Assembly: GCA_037176905.1 (NCBI GenBank)
Contig: JBBBWG010016445.1
Coordinates: 1 to 64,000 of the forward strand
Direction of reading: 5' to 3'
Length of the DNA: 64,000 nucleotides
DNA from: Azolla pinnata
Lineage: Eukaryota; Streptophyta; Polypodiopsida; Salviniales; Salviniaceae
Positions 22,089 through 34,485 of the stretch are shown here, piece by piece (within the stretch, counting starts at the first letter, position 1; each line of letters starts with the position of its first letter). A program made the translations under genes and the position numbers. The notes under the pieces are model-generated. The model had not been told where the DNA came from, searched no databases, and saw nothing but the letters and a program-made list of their open reading frames with translations.

Positions 22089-24182
22089 TCACTCGATCAC
22101 AATGCCATGTTCATCCATTCCACCGGATCCGTGCCCAAATACTTCCTCTCGCATCGCCTCGACTTTCCTGGCCTCGCAGTGCATGGAAGCATCAGAATAG
22201 ATGTTGAACATATACATATAAGTCGCCTCCGCCTTCCTGTCGATCCGCAATGCATGCTCGAATGCAAGCCTTGCAAACTCTACCTCTCCCCACTTCCGAC
22301 ATGCTCCTAGCAAGGTGTGCAAGACCACGAGATCAGGCTGCATCGGCATCCTTTGGATCATTGATACTGCTTTCCATAGATGCCCAGCTCGCCCAAGCAG
22401 ATCGATCATGCATGTGTAATGGTCCACCGTCGGGATCAACCCATAGTCATCGCTCATAGCCTCGAAATGCTTCTCTCCCTCCGCAACCATGCCGGCGTGA
22501 TTACATGCATTTAGAACATGCACGAAAGTGACTAGGTTTGGCTCTATACCACTTCCACGCATTCGATCATATGCACGAAACACATTCGCATTCTCCCCGA
22601 GTTGCGAGTATCCAGCTATTAGCGCAGTCCAAGTAACGACATCTCGCGTGCCGAGTTTCTCAAACACCTGTTCAGCTTCTTGGAGCGAGCATGATTTCAC
22701 ATACATGTCGATCAAAGTGTTGCTGAGATTAAGCTCGGATTCGATACCTGCTTTCACAGCCTGTGAATGTATCTCTCTTCCCTTTGCTATGGTACCAGAG
22801 CTCCCACAACAAGCCTTTAAAGCACACACTACGGTCACCTGGTTAGAACACACCCCTTCTGGCAACATCTCCTCGAAACAAAGGATAGCTTCCTCGGCAT
22901 GCCCTCGTTCAGTATACCCTACCATCAACGAGTTCAAGGAGACCACATCTCGCACCAAAAGCGTGTTAAATGCATGGCGAGCAGTCGACAACAGCCCACA
23001 ATTTACATACATGTTGACTATTGTGTTACTGATCTGGACCTCCTTCTCAAGGCCTATCTTAACGATGTCAGCGTGTATTTCTTGGCCCTTGTGTGCATCT
23101 CCTAAGCTTCCACAAGCTTTCAATCCACAAGAGAATGAAAATGCATCTGGCGAGAGGCCACGATGCTTCCTCATCTGTTCAAAGCAGCTCAATGCTTCCT
23201 TGTTGTGCCCATGTTCGGCATATCCTGCCATGAGAGATGTCCATGAAACTACATCTCGTGCCCCATTCTTCTCGAATATCTCCCGTGCTTCACTTAATGC
23301 ACCACATTTGGCATACAAATCGACCAAAGAACCCCCAACGATGGCTTCTATTTCTAGCCCTTTCTTTGTGACCTCCATGTGGATTTCTTTACCCCTGGCC
23401 AGGAACCCTACACAGGAACAAGCTTTCAAAAGACCCACTGATGTGATTCCGTTCATCGAGATACCCTCATGTTGCATTTGGTCGAAGCAATCAAAAGCAT
23501 CCTCGATCTGACCACATTCGACATATCCACCTATCAGGGTATTCCAAGTCACAATATCTCGATCTAGGAGCTTGTTAAACAACTCCCTCGCAGTAAAATG
23601 GAACCCACACTTGGCATACAAATCCACTAACGAGTTGCGGATAAGGGGATCGGAATCTAACCCTTTCTTGATGATCTCTGACTGAGCCCATTGGCCCTGC
23701 TCAATGCTTCTAATGCTCCCACAAGCTCTCAAAACGCTGACGAATGTGAGAGAATTCGCAGGAATACCATCGCGTTCCATCTCTTCTAAAAGCGAAATAG
23801 CTTGCTCACCTCGGCCACCATCGACATATCCACTGATGAGCGCATTCCACAAGGCCACATCCCGTAAAGGAATCCTCTTAAAAATCTCGTGCGATCTTGT
23901 AAGAAGCCCACATTTGGCATACATATCAACCACAGAACATCCGATGAATACATTGCTTTCAAGCAATCCGATGTTCAGGTTATCGATATCGGCATGTATG
24001 CTTTGGCCTCTTTCCAGATCTTTCAGAGCAGTGCAAGCTTTTAACAAGGACACAAAGGCTTTGTCTGAAATAATCTGAGATTTCCCCTTTGCAGCTACAT
24101 CTAGATACAATGACAGGGCGCGTTGGTAATGACCGCTTCGAACAGACTCTATTATGAGAGAATTCCATGAAACACTCGACAT
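22089..24182 (-). CDS. intronless PLS-class pentatricopeptide repeat protein with E-type tail
   Basis: A single uninterrupted frame gives 697 aa from the first ATG at 24182. The frame stays open a little further upstream without another Met, so the N-terminus may be short. It consists almost entirely of 31-36-residue PPR motifs in P-L-S order, with typical phrases such as SLVDLYAKCG, RDVVSWTSLMAGYAEHG and GKEIHMEVTKKGLE. After the motif ending in DLLGRAGHLWKAVSMI comes an E1-like block (DLVVLHTLLGACRKWGEVEFARLAFEHALRI). It then ends in MDEHGIVIE with no DYW deaminase domain. Such proteins bind single RNA sites in mitochondria or plastids, usually for C-to-U editing with a DYW partner, or for processing. 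No clear transit peptide is visible before the first motif, so either the start is wrong, an upstream exon is missing, or the gene is N-terminally truncated. The RNA target is not deducible by eye. Confidence 0.9.
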   Translation of the reverse strand: MSSVSWNSLIIESVRSGHYQRALSLYLDVAAKGKSQIISDKAFVSLLKACTALKDLERGQSIHADIDNLNIGLLESNVFIGCSVVDMYAKCGLLTRSHEIFKRIPLRDVALWNALISGYVDGGRGEQAISLLEEMERDGIPANSLTFVSVLRACGSIRSIEQGQWAQSEIIKKGLDSDPLIRNSLVDLYAKCGFHFTARELFNKLLDRDIVTWNTLIGGYVECGQIEDAFDCFDQMQHEGISMNGITSVGLLKACSCVGFLARGKEIHMEVTKKGLEIEAIVGGSLVDLYAKCGALSEAREIFEKNGARDVVSWTSLMAGYAEHGHNKEALSCFEQMRKHRGLSPDAFSFSCGLKACGSLGDAHKGQEIHADIVKIGLEKEVQISNTIVNMYVNCGLLSTARHAFNTLLVRDVVSLNSLMVGYTERGHAEEAILCFEEMLPEGVCSNQVTVVCALKACCGSSGTIAKGREIHSQAVKAGIESELNLSNTLIDMYVKSCSLQEAEQVFEKLGTRDVVTWTALIAGYSQLGENANVFRAYDRMRGSGIEPNLVTFVHVLNACNHAGMVAEGEKHFEAMSDDYGLIPTVDHYTCMIDLLGRAGHLWKAVSMIQRMPMQPDLVVLHTLLGACRKWGEVEFARLAFEHALRIDRKAEATYMYMFNIYSDASMHCEARKVEAMREEVFGHGSGGMDEHGIVIE

Positions 24183-24212
24183 CGATCGCAAAAGACGGAG
24201 CAAGAAAAACAA

Positions 24213-25029
24213 ATGGGCAGCGATGATTTCTTCTCTTCTTTCCTTTTTTCATCTCTCTCTCCCTCTCTCTCTATGATTTCAGATAATGAATGCCTTGTCT
24301 TCTGGCCTCCATTGCCCTAAAGAGCTTGAATGATGGAAAGAAGCTGCTTTCTACCTTCTTCTACTTCCTTCCTCGTATCTGACCCCTTGTATTTTGACAT
24401 GGATTCCATGGTTTGTCTGCAAGCATATACTCAACATGACTCTATCTTCTTCTGCTTTCTTCCTTGTATCTGACCCCTTGTTCTTTGGCATGGGTTCCAT
24501 GGTTTTGTCTGCAAGCATATACTCAACATGACTCTATCTTATTCTACTTTCTTCCTCGTACCTGACCCCTTGTTCTTTGGCATGGATTCCATGGTTTGTC
24601 TGCAAGCATATAAATGTTGGACAAATCTACAAGCTTATTGCAAAACAAACTCAAGTAAGCATATAAATGTTAGACAAAGTCGATTCTCTTCACCTGATGT
24701 GGCCATTGAAGCGGGTAAGAAAGATCTTACAACCAGAAAGTATGTCCCAAAATGCGCATTGTGCATGTGAATGTTGGCATTACAGAAATGGGTTAAAGTA
24801 AGAAACCCTAAAGCTAAATGGGACTTCCAACATGTACAGCCATTTGATTCCGCATTCAAACTAACAAGAACTCAACAGGACTGAAATTCAAGTGCGTTCT
24901 CTTCTGTGCATAGCCATCTCTATCATGATATTAAGATAGTAGAAATGCTCAACAGAAAAACAACTAGACTCATATGGATCATTAAGCTGACATTAAGCAT
25001 GCAATCAAAGATGTCACCAAACAACTAAT
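24213..25029. other. upstream flank of the PPR gene, with a repeat and no gene
   Basis: Starts with a CT-rich run just above the PPR start (about 24230-24275) that may belong to its leader. The rest holds the 92-bp tandem repeat listed separately and unremarkable AT-rich DNA. Confidence 0.5.
24343..24615. repeat. 92-bp tandem repeat, nearly three copies
   Basis: The landmark TGACCCCTTGT recurs at about 24380, 24471 and 24563. Each unit carries a CATGGATTCCATGGTTTGTC palindrome-rich part and CAAGCATATACTCAACATGA. Copies differ by a few substitutions. It lies upstream of the PPR gene. Confidence 0.88.
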
Positions 25030-26085
25030 TCGGCTACTATGTTCCCGCACCACACCATGAAACTCTAGCGAAGGTTGCAAAGGAGATGATGATGGTGACT
25101 TTGGTAATGATGTTGACGATAGTGGTGATGGTGGCGGCAATATGTTTGGTTAGCTCAGAGTGCTTAAGGTTCTTCGCGAGCATTATGGGCTTACATGTTG
25201 TCACATTGGAGAAAAAGTGGATGATTTTTGGGAGCAGTGTCATCTCTTTCAATAAGTGATTTAGCTCGATTCTTTCCTTTAACACCAGAGTTATCGCCAC
25301 GTATTCAACTTCAGTCGATGACAGTGCGACTCGTTCTTGCTTTTTACTTTGCCATGAGATAGCTCCACTTGAGAGAAGTTACATGCATGCAGCTAGATGT
25401 TCGTAGAGTTGGGAGAGGATGAGGATGTTATCCACAGATATGGCTAGGATAAAGATTACATTGGGGCCATTTTAGCTATATACAATCATGTCGGTTTGGA
25501 AGCGGATGTAGCTTTAGGTTTGAGATACTAGTAGTGAATCTCTTGTACCACTAGTATGGGGATTGTTTTAAGATTTCACTAATTTACATGATCACAACGT
25601 CGATGCAAATACAACCCTTCCCACCAACTCAGATCAAACACTAACCCAAAGGCTCCAGTATAATGGAAGCTTTTGTGATTGCTGACCATACAAATGGAGC
25701 TTCTTCTCCAAGATACAAATGGCACAATGGTGTAACCTTTGAGACAAAACCATCTCAAAAGCCATCTCTCTTGAATTGACATAGTCTATTCCACCCATAG
25801 ATTCATGCAAAAATATGTTGAATTTTGCATGGTTCCCCCGGATTTGGAGAACTCGCATCCCAATGAAATACTTGGATGAATCACCACTCGATTGATAGTT
25901 CCCAAAGCTTGATCATCTTCGGGATGAAAAATGTGCACCCTGATATTCAGAATAAAATGCCAAAAACCATTTGTTAGACCAAATCTGTAGTTAGACTTGA
26001 TTCGAGGCAGAAAATATATTCGATTAATAGTTGAGAAAATATATTCAATAAGAATTTCTAAGAAGAAATTATTGAACATATTTTC
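25030..26085 (-). mobile_element. decayed Ty1/copia LTR-retrotransposon remnant
   Basis: Reading the minus strand, pieces of a copia polyprotein appear in three parts. One is a GAG-pre-integrase-like zinc-finger region near 25640-25860. One is a reverse transcriptase piece around the catalytic loop near 25440-25520. One is an RNase H piece near 25150-25380 that contains the family-typical ALSSTEVEYVA block. It is a fossil: broken, incomplete and with several breaks, and I see no long terminal repeats. The level of decay suggests an old insertion, but without LTR pairs no age can be given. Confidence 0.8.
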
Positions 26086-26089
26086 TTCT

Positions 26090-28113
26090 TCTCCCTACTG
26101 CCTTTCTTCTTCTTCTTCTTCTTCTCATCATCATCTTATCATCGACAGATCAATTGGCAGTCGTAGGTAAGTCTCCATTCGAAATTCCTTTGAAATACCT
26201 TCTTCCACGCTCTGTTTTCTATTCTCTCTAGTATTATTATCTTTTCTCTATGTATCAATGTCGATCAAATCGATGTAGAAATCCAACGATCACAAACCAA
26301 AAAATTGCAAAAATTCACCGTCCTTTCAATGTTTTCCTCAATTACCTTTCCAGTTTTCGTTCTACGATCTCAAACCAAGAAGTTTAGAGAAATGTATCCG
26401 ATAATTGGTAAGCAAATATACAGTGCAAACATACCAAAATCAATTAGAAAAATCTTTAAAATCTTCCGTGTAGAAGGGAAAAAAATTGCCGGAAAAAAAC
26501 AAGAAATCAGAAAAGGTTAGAAATTGATATAATGTAAGAAAAGGAAAGAAAGAAGAGTAAAAGTGAAAGTAAATAAGTTCTTATAATCTTTTCATTCTTC
26601 ATATTTTCCTTCTCGCCTGCAGATTTTTGCTTCTTCATGGCGATCTGCTCTCGGGGCTCTAGATCTGTGTAGCTGCGTATCTTCGTCCAAGCTTCATCCC
26701 TGCCCGTCCTTCCCTTCAGGTATTCTTCTTCCCTTGCCTCATCGCTGCAGTGGCACAGATTCACAATGAAAAACAAGAGATCGTATCTGGGAAAAGAAAA
26801 ACAGATTTTTTCCCCCCTCCCTTGAGGTAGAAACCTGCGCGCGGTAGAGCCTTTAGGACTTATCATTTGCAATCATGCAATTGCAACTCGTCATCAGCTG
26901 ATCTAAGATAAAGGTTCTCCAGGGCGGATTGGCTGGTAAGTTTGGTCAGCAGAGACCGAAATTTCATGCCTTCAATTCTGAAATCCCACCGTAGTTCCTC
27001 CCATTAAAGAGGTGCATATAGATTCGGATCCGGATATATAGGCTAGAAACAACATGAATTATCACTAGGTTGCTATCCTGAAACTGAAAACATGGAAGTC
27101 AAAGTACGAATTTGGAATGATGCATAGGTGTTTCGCATGATGCAAATTGAGAAATGAGCAAATGAAAGATACGCCTACACAGAACTAGAAGTACTAGACC
27201 AAAAATAAGTTAAGGACATACCCAAAGTCAGCATAATCTAACAAGTGTAAACTGAGGGTAACTCAGGTTTAAGATGGGCTTTTGAGCGTGCTCTTAATTT
27301 TTAGAGGTTATATCCAATATGCATCAAATATGCAAGTAATATGCGCACAATCATTAGGATTTGTTCTGAAGGGAGCTGAGCATGTTGTTTTTTGGGTCTG
27401 ATCAGGGAGGTGGAAAGGTAGAGGGAGGAGATGACAAAGCGTGTGCATCTAGGTTGGTTTCTGAAGAAATGATCATAGTTCAACCTTCATAGTTTGGTGA
27501 GAAAATTGTGAATAACATTTCTATGGAAGCCAATGCTGCCAATAAAGGAGAAAAACATTAAATTTATGTCATCTATGCCAGAAAATGAATCATTGAGCAT
27601 GTGATAAACCAGAACTGAAATTTGTATAGTACAGAGTGAAGGAATTACCATAGTATTGCAGGTCTGAAAGACAGATGCAATGAAATGAAATTTTTTGTTT
27701 GTCTCTAAATTGATCTATGAGATCAAAAGTTCCATTTGTGTGAGTTTGATATGATGCAGTGGTGAGCATCCAATCTCCCAAGCCTTGGATAGAGGATTTT
27801 GAGCCATTTTCCTCTTTCCATTATGTACTTGCAAACTCATTGAATTCTCTAGCAAAAAAGAGCCAGAGATGAAATGGTGTATCAATGTTTCCAGAAGTCA
27901 AGAGTGCCTTGTAGAATAATGTAAAACTAATTTGTACACACAGTTGGTAGCTTTCCTATGAAACTAGTCTATGAACACAGTAAAATACTATCATGACCAT
28001 GGGCAAAAGTAATGATAGAAAGAGAGAGGGAGAGAATACTTGCTCCAGTCTGTTCTTCTCATTTTAAATAAAGCTGGACAACTAATAACAAAAGCTGAAA
28101 TTTTGTTCTCAAG
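26090..28113 (+). promoter_or_regulatory. upstream region of MON1 with a possible spliced leader
   Basis: A CTT-rich stretch (about 26090-26166) ends in a consensus donor (GTCGTAG/GTAAGT). A good acceptor (TTTTGTTCTCAAG) directly abuts the MON1 start codon at 28114. These two could bound a leader intron of about 1.9 kb. Another exon-like, GC-richer patch lies near 26620-26720. No protein-coding gene is supported in this interval. Confidence 0.35.
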
Positions 28114-31100
28114 ATGTCCAAGCTAGATTCTTCAGATGCAACCACGGTCACTGGCATCAACGAGCTCCAAGGAACAAGTCTGAGTCCAGAAGGCATTTCC
28201 TTGTCGTATGAAGAATTATTTGATAGGAATGCAGGGGACGAAAGACCGTGTTATCTGCCTGAGCAAGAAGATCAACGTTTTAAGTCATCTAAAGACAGCA
28301 TTGAAGAACCGTATCTCGTAAATAATGCTACTGAAAGTGATGTGATATCTACTGATGTTGAAAGTGGTGAATGTGATGAACGTTATGCACCGCAAATCCA
28401 AGATTCGTATATCAACAATCCAACTTCTGATTTAGGAGAAGAGTCTAAACAAGAAGTTTCTTCCAATAATTCCGGAATAAAAGAAGATGCTGGTGATGAT
28501 GTAAGCAAGGAATTTAATTTTGGGGAACGTGATTCACTGGAAGGAATAGAACAGTTTGATGAACCAGATAAAATTGTCTCTGGCAGAGGTTTTCCTGGAA
28601 CCACATCACTCGATCATAAACAAGTCTCAGTGTCTCCAGAAGGAGCAAGTGAAAACGGATTTGTCTCGACATATCAATCATCTGAGACATTTTCTGAATC
28701 AGAGAACAATTTTGCGCTCATGAAGGAAATCACCTTGGATGAGGAAGAAACATCAGCTGCCAAAGGACCTATATCTGCAGATTTTCTTACAACAAATCTG
28801 ATTCGTGGAAAGAGACATGATGATGAGGTTTGACATTTAATTATCTGTCTTTTTATGCATATTAATCTTTAGGTTTGTTGTATATGGAGTTTCTATAATA
28901 TGGAGAGAAATGTCATATATTTTTCATCTTATGACAGTGTAGAAGGTGCTCCATTGATTTATATGGGCTTCCTACATATTGAAAGTGAAGATAGTTGGAA
29001 GCATGTGTTTCGTTAAGATTGCATTGGTTGGTGTGGTCCATTCTCATAATATTTAGAGCAGCATATTCTTTCTTGAGAATTCTGTGTTTATGTCATGTGC
29101 TGCAATGTCAAACTAGTGAAGGTTCCTGTTATTAGTGAAGGTCCTTATTGAGAGCATTGTTTCTCATTGAAATCAAATTAGTCTTGTCAAATTTTTATGG
29201 TCATACCATTGTCATGTGACGAATTTTTATGATGCGTGATATCCTTCATTTCCTCTTAGCATACCATATCTTCTTATTTCTAGAACCCATTGTCGAAATT
29301 GATGGTATATTATGCACCGATTGTTATACCTGTTCTAGCACTGTCTTATCCTCGTATAGAGTCTCATGGCAGTACCCTTATTTAAGATTCTTTGAGTTAG
29401 TTATTGTCCTTTCAACTCTCGTATGCCCTTGTGAAATTGTCTTTGGTTACACCTATTCTAGCATTCTCTTATCCTTATCAATATTCTCATGGCAGTACCT
29501 TTCTACTCTCCTACGCCCTTGTGATTTTGTCTTTGGTTTTTCATTGGGTTGACTCTATTTTCGTCTAGGGTAAACATTATGCAACTTTGAACCGGTAACC
29601 TTTCTAATTCATTAATGTTCTCAAACTGATGGTTTTAACTAGAAGGTTCTAACTTTTTTTGTGTAGTTTGATCTTATCTATGTAAACTGTCTTCACAAAC
29701 TTAGCTAAATTCAGATGAAAAATCTCAGCCAATCAAATTTCTAAAACTTCTCCTTTATTTTCAAGGAGATGTAAAACAGGGAGGAAACAATAAAAAATTT
29801 CCCAGTCAATTCAGATCTACATGAATTTTGCTTCCTCTCTTGGATTCCAAGCAAGGCTTGTAGATCTCTCTGTTGCTGATTCTTATCGATCTCCTGATTT
29901 CTTTTCATTTTCTGCAATATATATGGGAATGTTATGTACACTAATTTTGTGAGCATAGCCAGCACCAAAATAAACTAAGTTAGTGAGGAATTATAGATGT
30001 AAGAAGGATCACCAAGTCGTGGACATTGATAGCCTGGAAATGATTTGTTTAAACATATTGATCCAGCTGTGATATTGGGCATGTCTGCAGTTTCTGTCCT
30101 CTACCATCTGTCTGAAATTTGGAGCCAATCATACTTCTCAAGTTGGGCCCAGGATAGCGTTATGCCTGCTGATAGGCCTCAACTTAAGGACTTCCTCTTC
30201 TCATTAATCTTAGGCACGTAAATATCCAACAACATATGACAATCCAATGATTCCAACGGTCATTTTGGGCACGTGCTAAAAAAGCTGTCTTCTAGTATTG
30301 AGAATTTCATATGATCAAAAGAACTAAAATAAAATAATGTTTAGCAGGGTCCAATTTCTGCCTTTAATTTGGGAAGTAGCTCCATCATGTGCATTCTGTA
30401 CACTGGACTATGATGCTGATAAAATTATTACATTTATAGAACTGAAACATGTGTAAATAATAAGGTAATGTTTTGATTTTCTAGAAGAGTTACTTTTATG
30501 GAGAAGATGTCAAACTGTTTTTGAAACAATTCTGTATCAAAAGTTTTATGTGTTTTTTGCATTGCATTTTTTTAGGTTCTATCAAATGAAAATTTATTCT
30601 CCTTGTCCAGGATGATGGCAGTCTATTATGGCGAAAGCATAAGAAGCACTTCTTTATCTTGAGTAACGCTGGGAAGCCTATTTACTCAAGGTATGCAGCT
30701 TCCATTATTTTCGTGCCTATCAAATGTCATAAAGTACTTCAGGAATGATATTTACTCTATGACACATGGTATTACATAGATATGGGGATGAACACAAGCT
30801 TGCAGGATTCTCTGCAACCCTTCAAGCCATTATTTCTTTTGTGGAAAATAGGTAAGTTGATGTTTTCGTTCCATCAAGCTTAATGTTATGCAAAAAATTA
30901 TTTGCGAAGTCAAGCTAAACCTAGGCACATGAACATTTTAGTGGCGATCGGATAAGATACATTAAATCTGGTGATCATCAGGTAAATTTCGTAGCTATTC
31001 ATGCTCTTGAAGTCATTAGTGTTCATACTGATAACATTCTGGCATGCCAACAGTTTGTGTTTTTAGTGAAAGGACCTATTTATTTGGTGTCAATCAGTGC

Positions 31101-34100
31101 AACAGATGAACCAATTCAAGTCCTTCGGCGACAATTAGAACTTCTATACGGACAGGTTTACTAGATATTGTAATGCAAGCTGTGGAAGATCTGACTAGAT
31201 CATTGCTTATTACTGCTATGCATCGCCTTGTAGCTGTTGCTGATTTTGACTAAATCGTTGGAGAAATGCTTTGTAAAAAATGCAAATTTTGACCTGAGGT
31301 CGTTACTTGGGGGCACCGAAAGTGTCTTCTCATCACTGATACGCTGTCTTAGCCGGTAAGCAATGGGATTTTAACTTCTGTGATATGTTTGAAATGCGAC
31401 TCAAAATAAACTGAGCTGGAAATTCAGAATAATTTGGATCATTTTGGCAGAAATCCCGCTTCCTTTCTGCATTCGTATGCCTGTCTTCCACTCTCTCATA
31501 CATCGAGGCAGGCTGCAGGAGCTGCCCTTCAGGACGTTGCAAGTTCGGATATATTGTTTTCTCTTCTTCTCTCTGATACAAAGGTGCATTTGCTTTCTCC
31601 CTGTGTAATTAATTATGTGTCAAAAGTGGAGGTGCCGATTAACATTTTCAGTTATCATTTCTTTTGTAATACATTTAATATGCTTGTCAAAAATATATTG
31701 AATTTTGGCATTCTTAATGATTGTTAAGTTTAAATACTATGTTTGAAAAAGAATTTAGCTGAGGACATGAAAACGAGATTACTTGTGGAAGAGATTTAAA
31801 CATGAACTTCCTAGAGATTAGCACGGGGAAGAAATTGTATTAGTGAAGAACGGCAGAAAATATTTGATAAAGCTATCCTCTAAACAATTTTTAAATGTTT
31901 GAAATTCTGTGAGATCCGCCTTAAATTGAGCACTGCATGCTCATGCATTGACAGGTCAACCTATCTTTTTCTAATCAGAGCCAAAGTCACCCAAAATAAC
32001 TATACCTTCCTAAGCTGTCTTATGCATGTTAACTTTGTTGAGAACACCAAAGTCAAAAGGAAAAATTCACCCAAAATAACTATACCTTCCTAAGCTATCT
32101 TATACATGTTAACTTTGTTGAGGACACCAAAGTCAAAGGAAAAATTAAGCCAAATGCTACATGAAGTATCAGACTTGAGGAAATGTGATTTGTTGAACAT
32201 GTATCTTCTCTACATCATATCATCCTCCAGCATGACGTTCATTTTATTGGCTGAATGGCACCTTGCAATGGTTCGTCCCAAATACTGTGAAGCATATTAA
32301 TTTAGAAATCGACCCTTGCTTCTGGTATCCAAGGCCATAGGGCAACAGTCCTAAACCAGTCAATTGAAACTTGGGACATAATAACCCCTTGACCTCCTGG
32401 AGGCCTCTTGTGAACATGTCAATTGAGTAAAGGATGATTTTACTTGATCGAGAATCCATTTTTCCTCATAACTCCCCTCTCCCAAGATTTCTTTCACTTC
32501 GATGATTTCAAACATTTTATTGGCCGAACGATCCATAAAAGTCTCCTTCACTTCATTCCATTTCAATCGGTCACGACCAAGTTTTTCTTAGATAATGGCA
32601 CTTCCTGGGGTTCCATTTCAGGGTTTGTATAAAATTTTGTTTGGTAACATATTGAACCCAAGCTTTTGAGATATGACTTCAAATTAATAGAAATATCTGA
32701 GATAAAATCTTGGTTATCTCCCCTTCAATGTATTATTCCCTTGATTAATGTGGATTTTCATAGCGATCATTTACAGATACTTGAAAATTGGGCCTAATAT
32801 GCAACTACTCTGAATGTTAGAATTGTCAAATGGTGGAGAAAGAGAAATCCTTTGTACCTTCATTGTTGCCCCTTCGTGAAATTTCCAGAGAATCACAAAA
32901 TTTACTCGTTTTTAATGGAGACACATTTTATCAAAGTCTCTGCTAATTGTTAATAGACGACCATGTTTTCAGGTTATAAGTCTTGTTGGAACTCAGAAAG
33001 CATCTCTGCATTCGGATGATATCTTGCTTTTGTCCAATTTTGTGTCATCTTCCGAATCTTTTAGGTGAGGTTACATTCAGAAGTTGCTTTGTTACATTTC
33101 TTGTTTTCGAATAGATATACTTTTTATTTCAGTTGTCTTTTTTAATCTTTATTCCTCATGCCAAATTGAAATATTTACATCATTGCAGAACAACAGAGTC
33201 ATTCTCTCCTATTTGTCTTCCTCACTACAATGCGATGGCATTCCTGTATGCCTACGTGACTTACCTAAATGTAAGTAAATCTATGTTCCAGTAACTGTTA
33301 TCCCAGAAGATCAACCTTCCAATCTCCCTTGAAAACAAATATGTTTTGGATATTTTCTTATCTAACTTCCATATTTTACTGTTGTGTGGCAGTCAGATAC
33401 TTGTTTAATCTTTATCACTAAAAACTCCGATGCATTTTTCCATTTAAAAGCATGCAGGTAAATTAGAAAATTTGAAATCGGTACTCGCAACCTTTGCCAA
33501 AAGTTTGAAAGAAGTGTAAATATTTTTTTTAACTAATTGAATAATATTTGTAGGACAAAGGTTGAGAAATTCCTGACAGAGGCTCATGTTCTTGATGACA
33601 TTACAAGTTCAGTCGCAAGAGGGGGCCTCCGTGTTGAGGAATTACCTGGTGAATTTTCGTATGGTTCTCTCGCAAAATCCACTCGAGTGACACCTGAAAC
33701 TACTGATTTAAGTATTAGGCAGAGGGCTGGTGTCGGTGGTGCTGCAGGCTTGTGGCATTTCATCTATCGAAGTGTTTATCTAGACCAATATGTGTCGTCA
33801 GAGTTTTCATCTCCTTTGCACACTAGACAGTCACAGAAAAGGTGCACAATTGCTCCTCAGATTGCATAGGCTTGAAAGAATTCAAATTCTTGATATTCAT
33901 TATCATGTCATGATAAATTCAATTATGTAGGAGAATTTTTAGAATGTGTTAATTTCATTATGCTTAACACAGACTTTTCCGGGCGTATGAGAGACTTTAT
34001 GCATCTATCCACAACGCCCCTGCTGGACAACATCAAATGCAGTACAGAAGAGATGAAAATCATGGTATTTATGTTTTATTGTTATGCACACCATTATTCA

Positions 34101-34485
34101 TGTGTGTGATCATGAGTCTTAAACTCCCTATTACAAGCCGATTACTATGTGTTGCATGGTGATCATATATATATATATATCTGCATTTATCCATTTTTTT
34201 TCATTACAGTTCTATTAGCTTGGAGTACGGGTGATTTTGAGTTTTTTGCAGCATTCGACCCTTTGGCAGAGAAGGTATCTAGATGCAACTATTTGAGAAA
34301 GAAAAATTTAACAGATGCCAAGCTTCTAGCTGAAAGATTTGTGTAATAAGGTCCAGTTTTCCTACTGATTACTCTCTTGGAATATGCAGAGTTCTGCAAT
34401 AGTGGTCTGCAATCGTGTATGTCAATGGATTAGAGATGTGGAGAATGAGATTTTCTTTGTCGGAGCGAGCCCCTTCAACTGGTAA
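28114..34485 (+). CDS. MON1: MON1/SAND vacuolar fusion protein, Rab7 GEF subunit
   Basis: Fourteen coding exons: 28114-28827, 30611-30690, 30780-30851, 30942-30981, 31054-31155, 31234-31355, 31451-31583, 32973-33064, 33189-33270, 33393-33457, 33554-33841, 33973-34064, 34210-34274 and 34390-34485. They join in frame to 680 aa. MON1 with CCZ1 is the exchange factor that loads GTP on Rab7 at late endosomes and drives vacuolar and autophagic fusion. Exon 1 encodes a poorly conserved acidic N-terminal region (about 238 residues). From exon 2 the longin-type core follows closely the plant sequence: [76 protein letters not shown], and the C-terminal [19 protein letters not shown]. All splice phases close. 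The exon 1 donor (GAG/GTTTGA) is weak but enforced by frame and by the following GTTTGA stop. This is normally a single-copy housekeeping gene in plants. Confidence 0.95.
31981..32143. repeat. 80-bp direct duplication in MON1 intron 7
   Basis: The segment with CACCCAAAATAACTATACCT and a following GTTAACTTTGTTGAG occurs twice, 80 bp apart (landmarks at 31988 and 32068), with few differences. This is a recent local tandem duplication inside the 1.4-kb intron. Confidence 0.85.

Noticed and set aside
22528-23511. 327-residue plus-strand frame
   Set aside because: It lies antisense within the PPR gene and has no recognisable domain.
29229-29552. 107-residue hydrophobic frame in MON1 intron 1
   Set aside because: It comes from a loosely duplicated TC-rich intron segment and no family is recognised.
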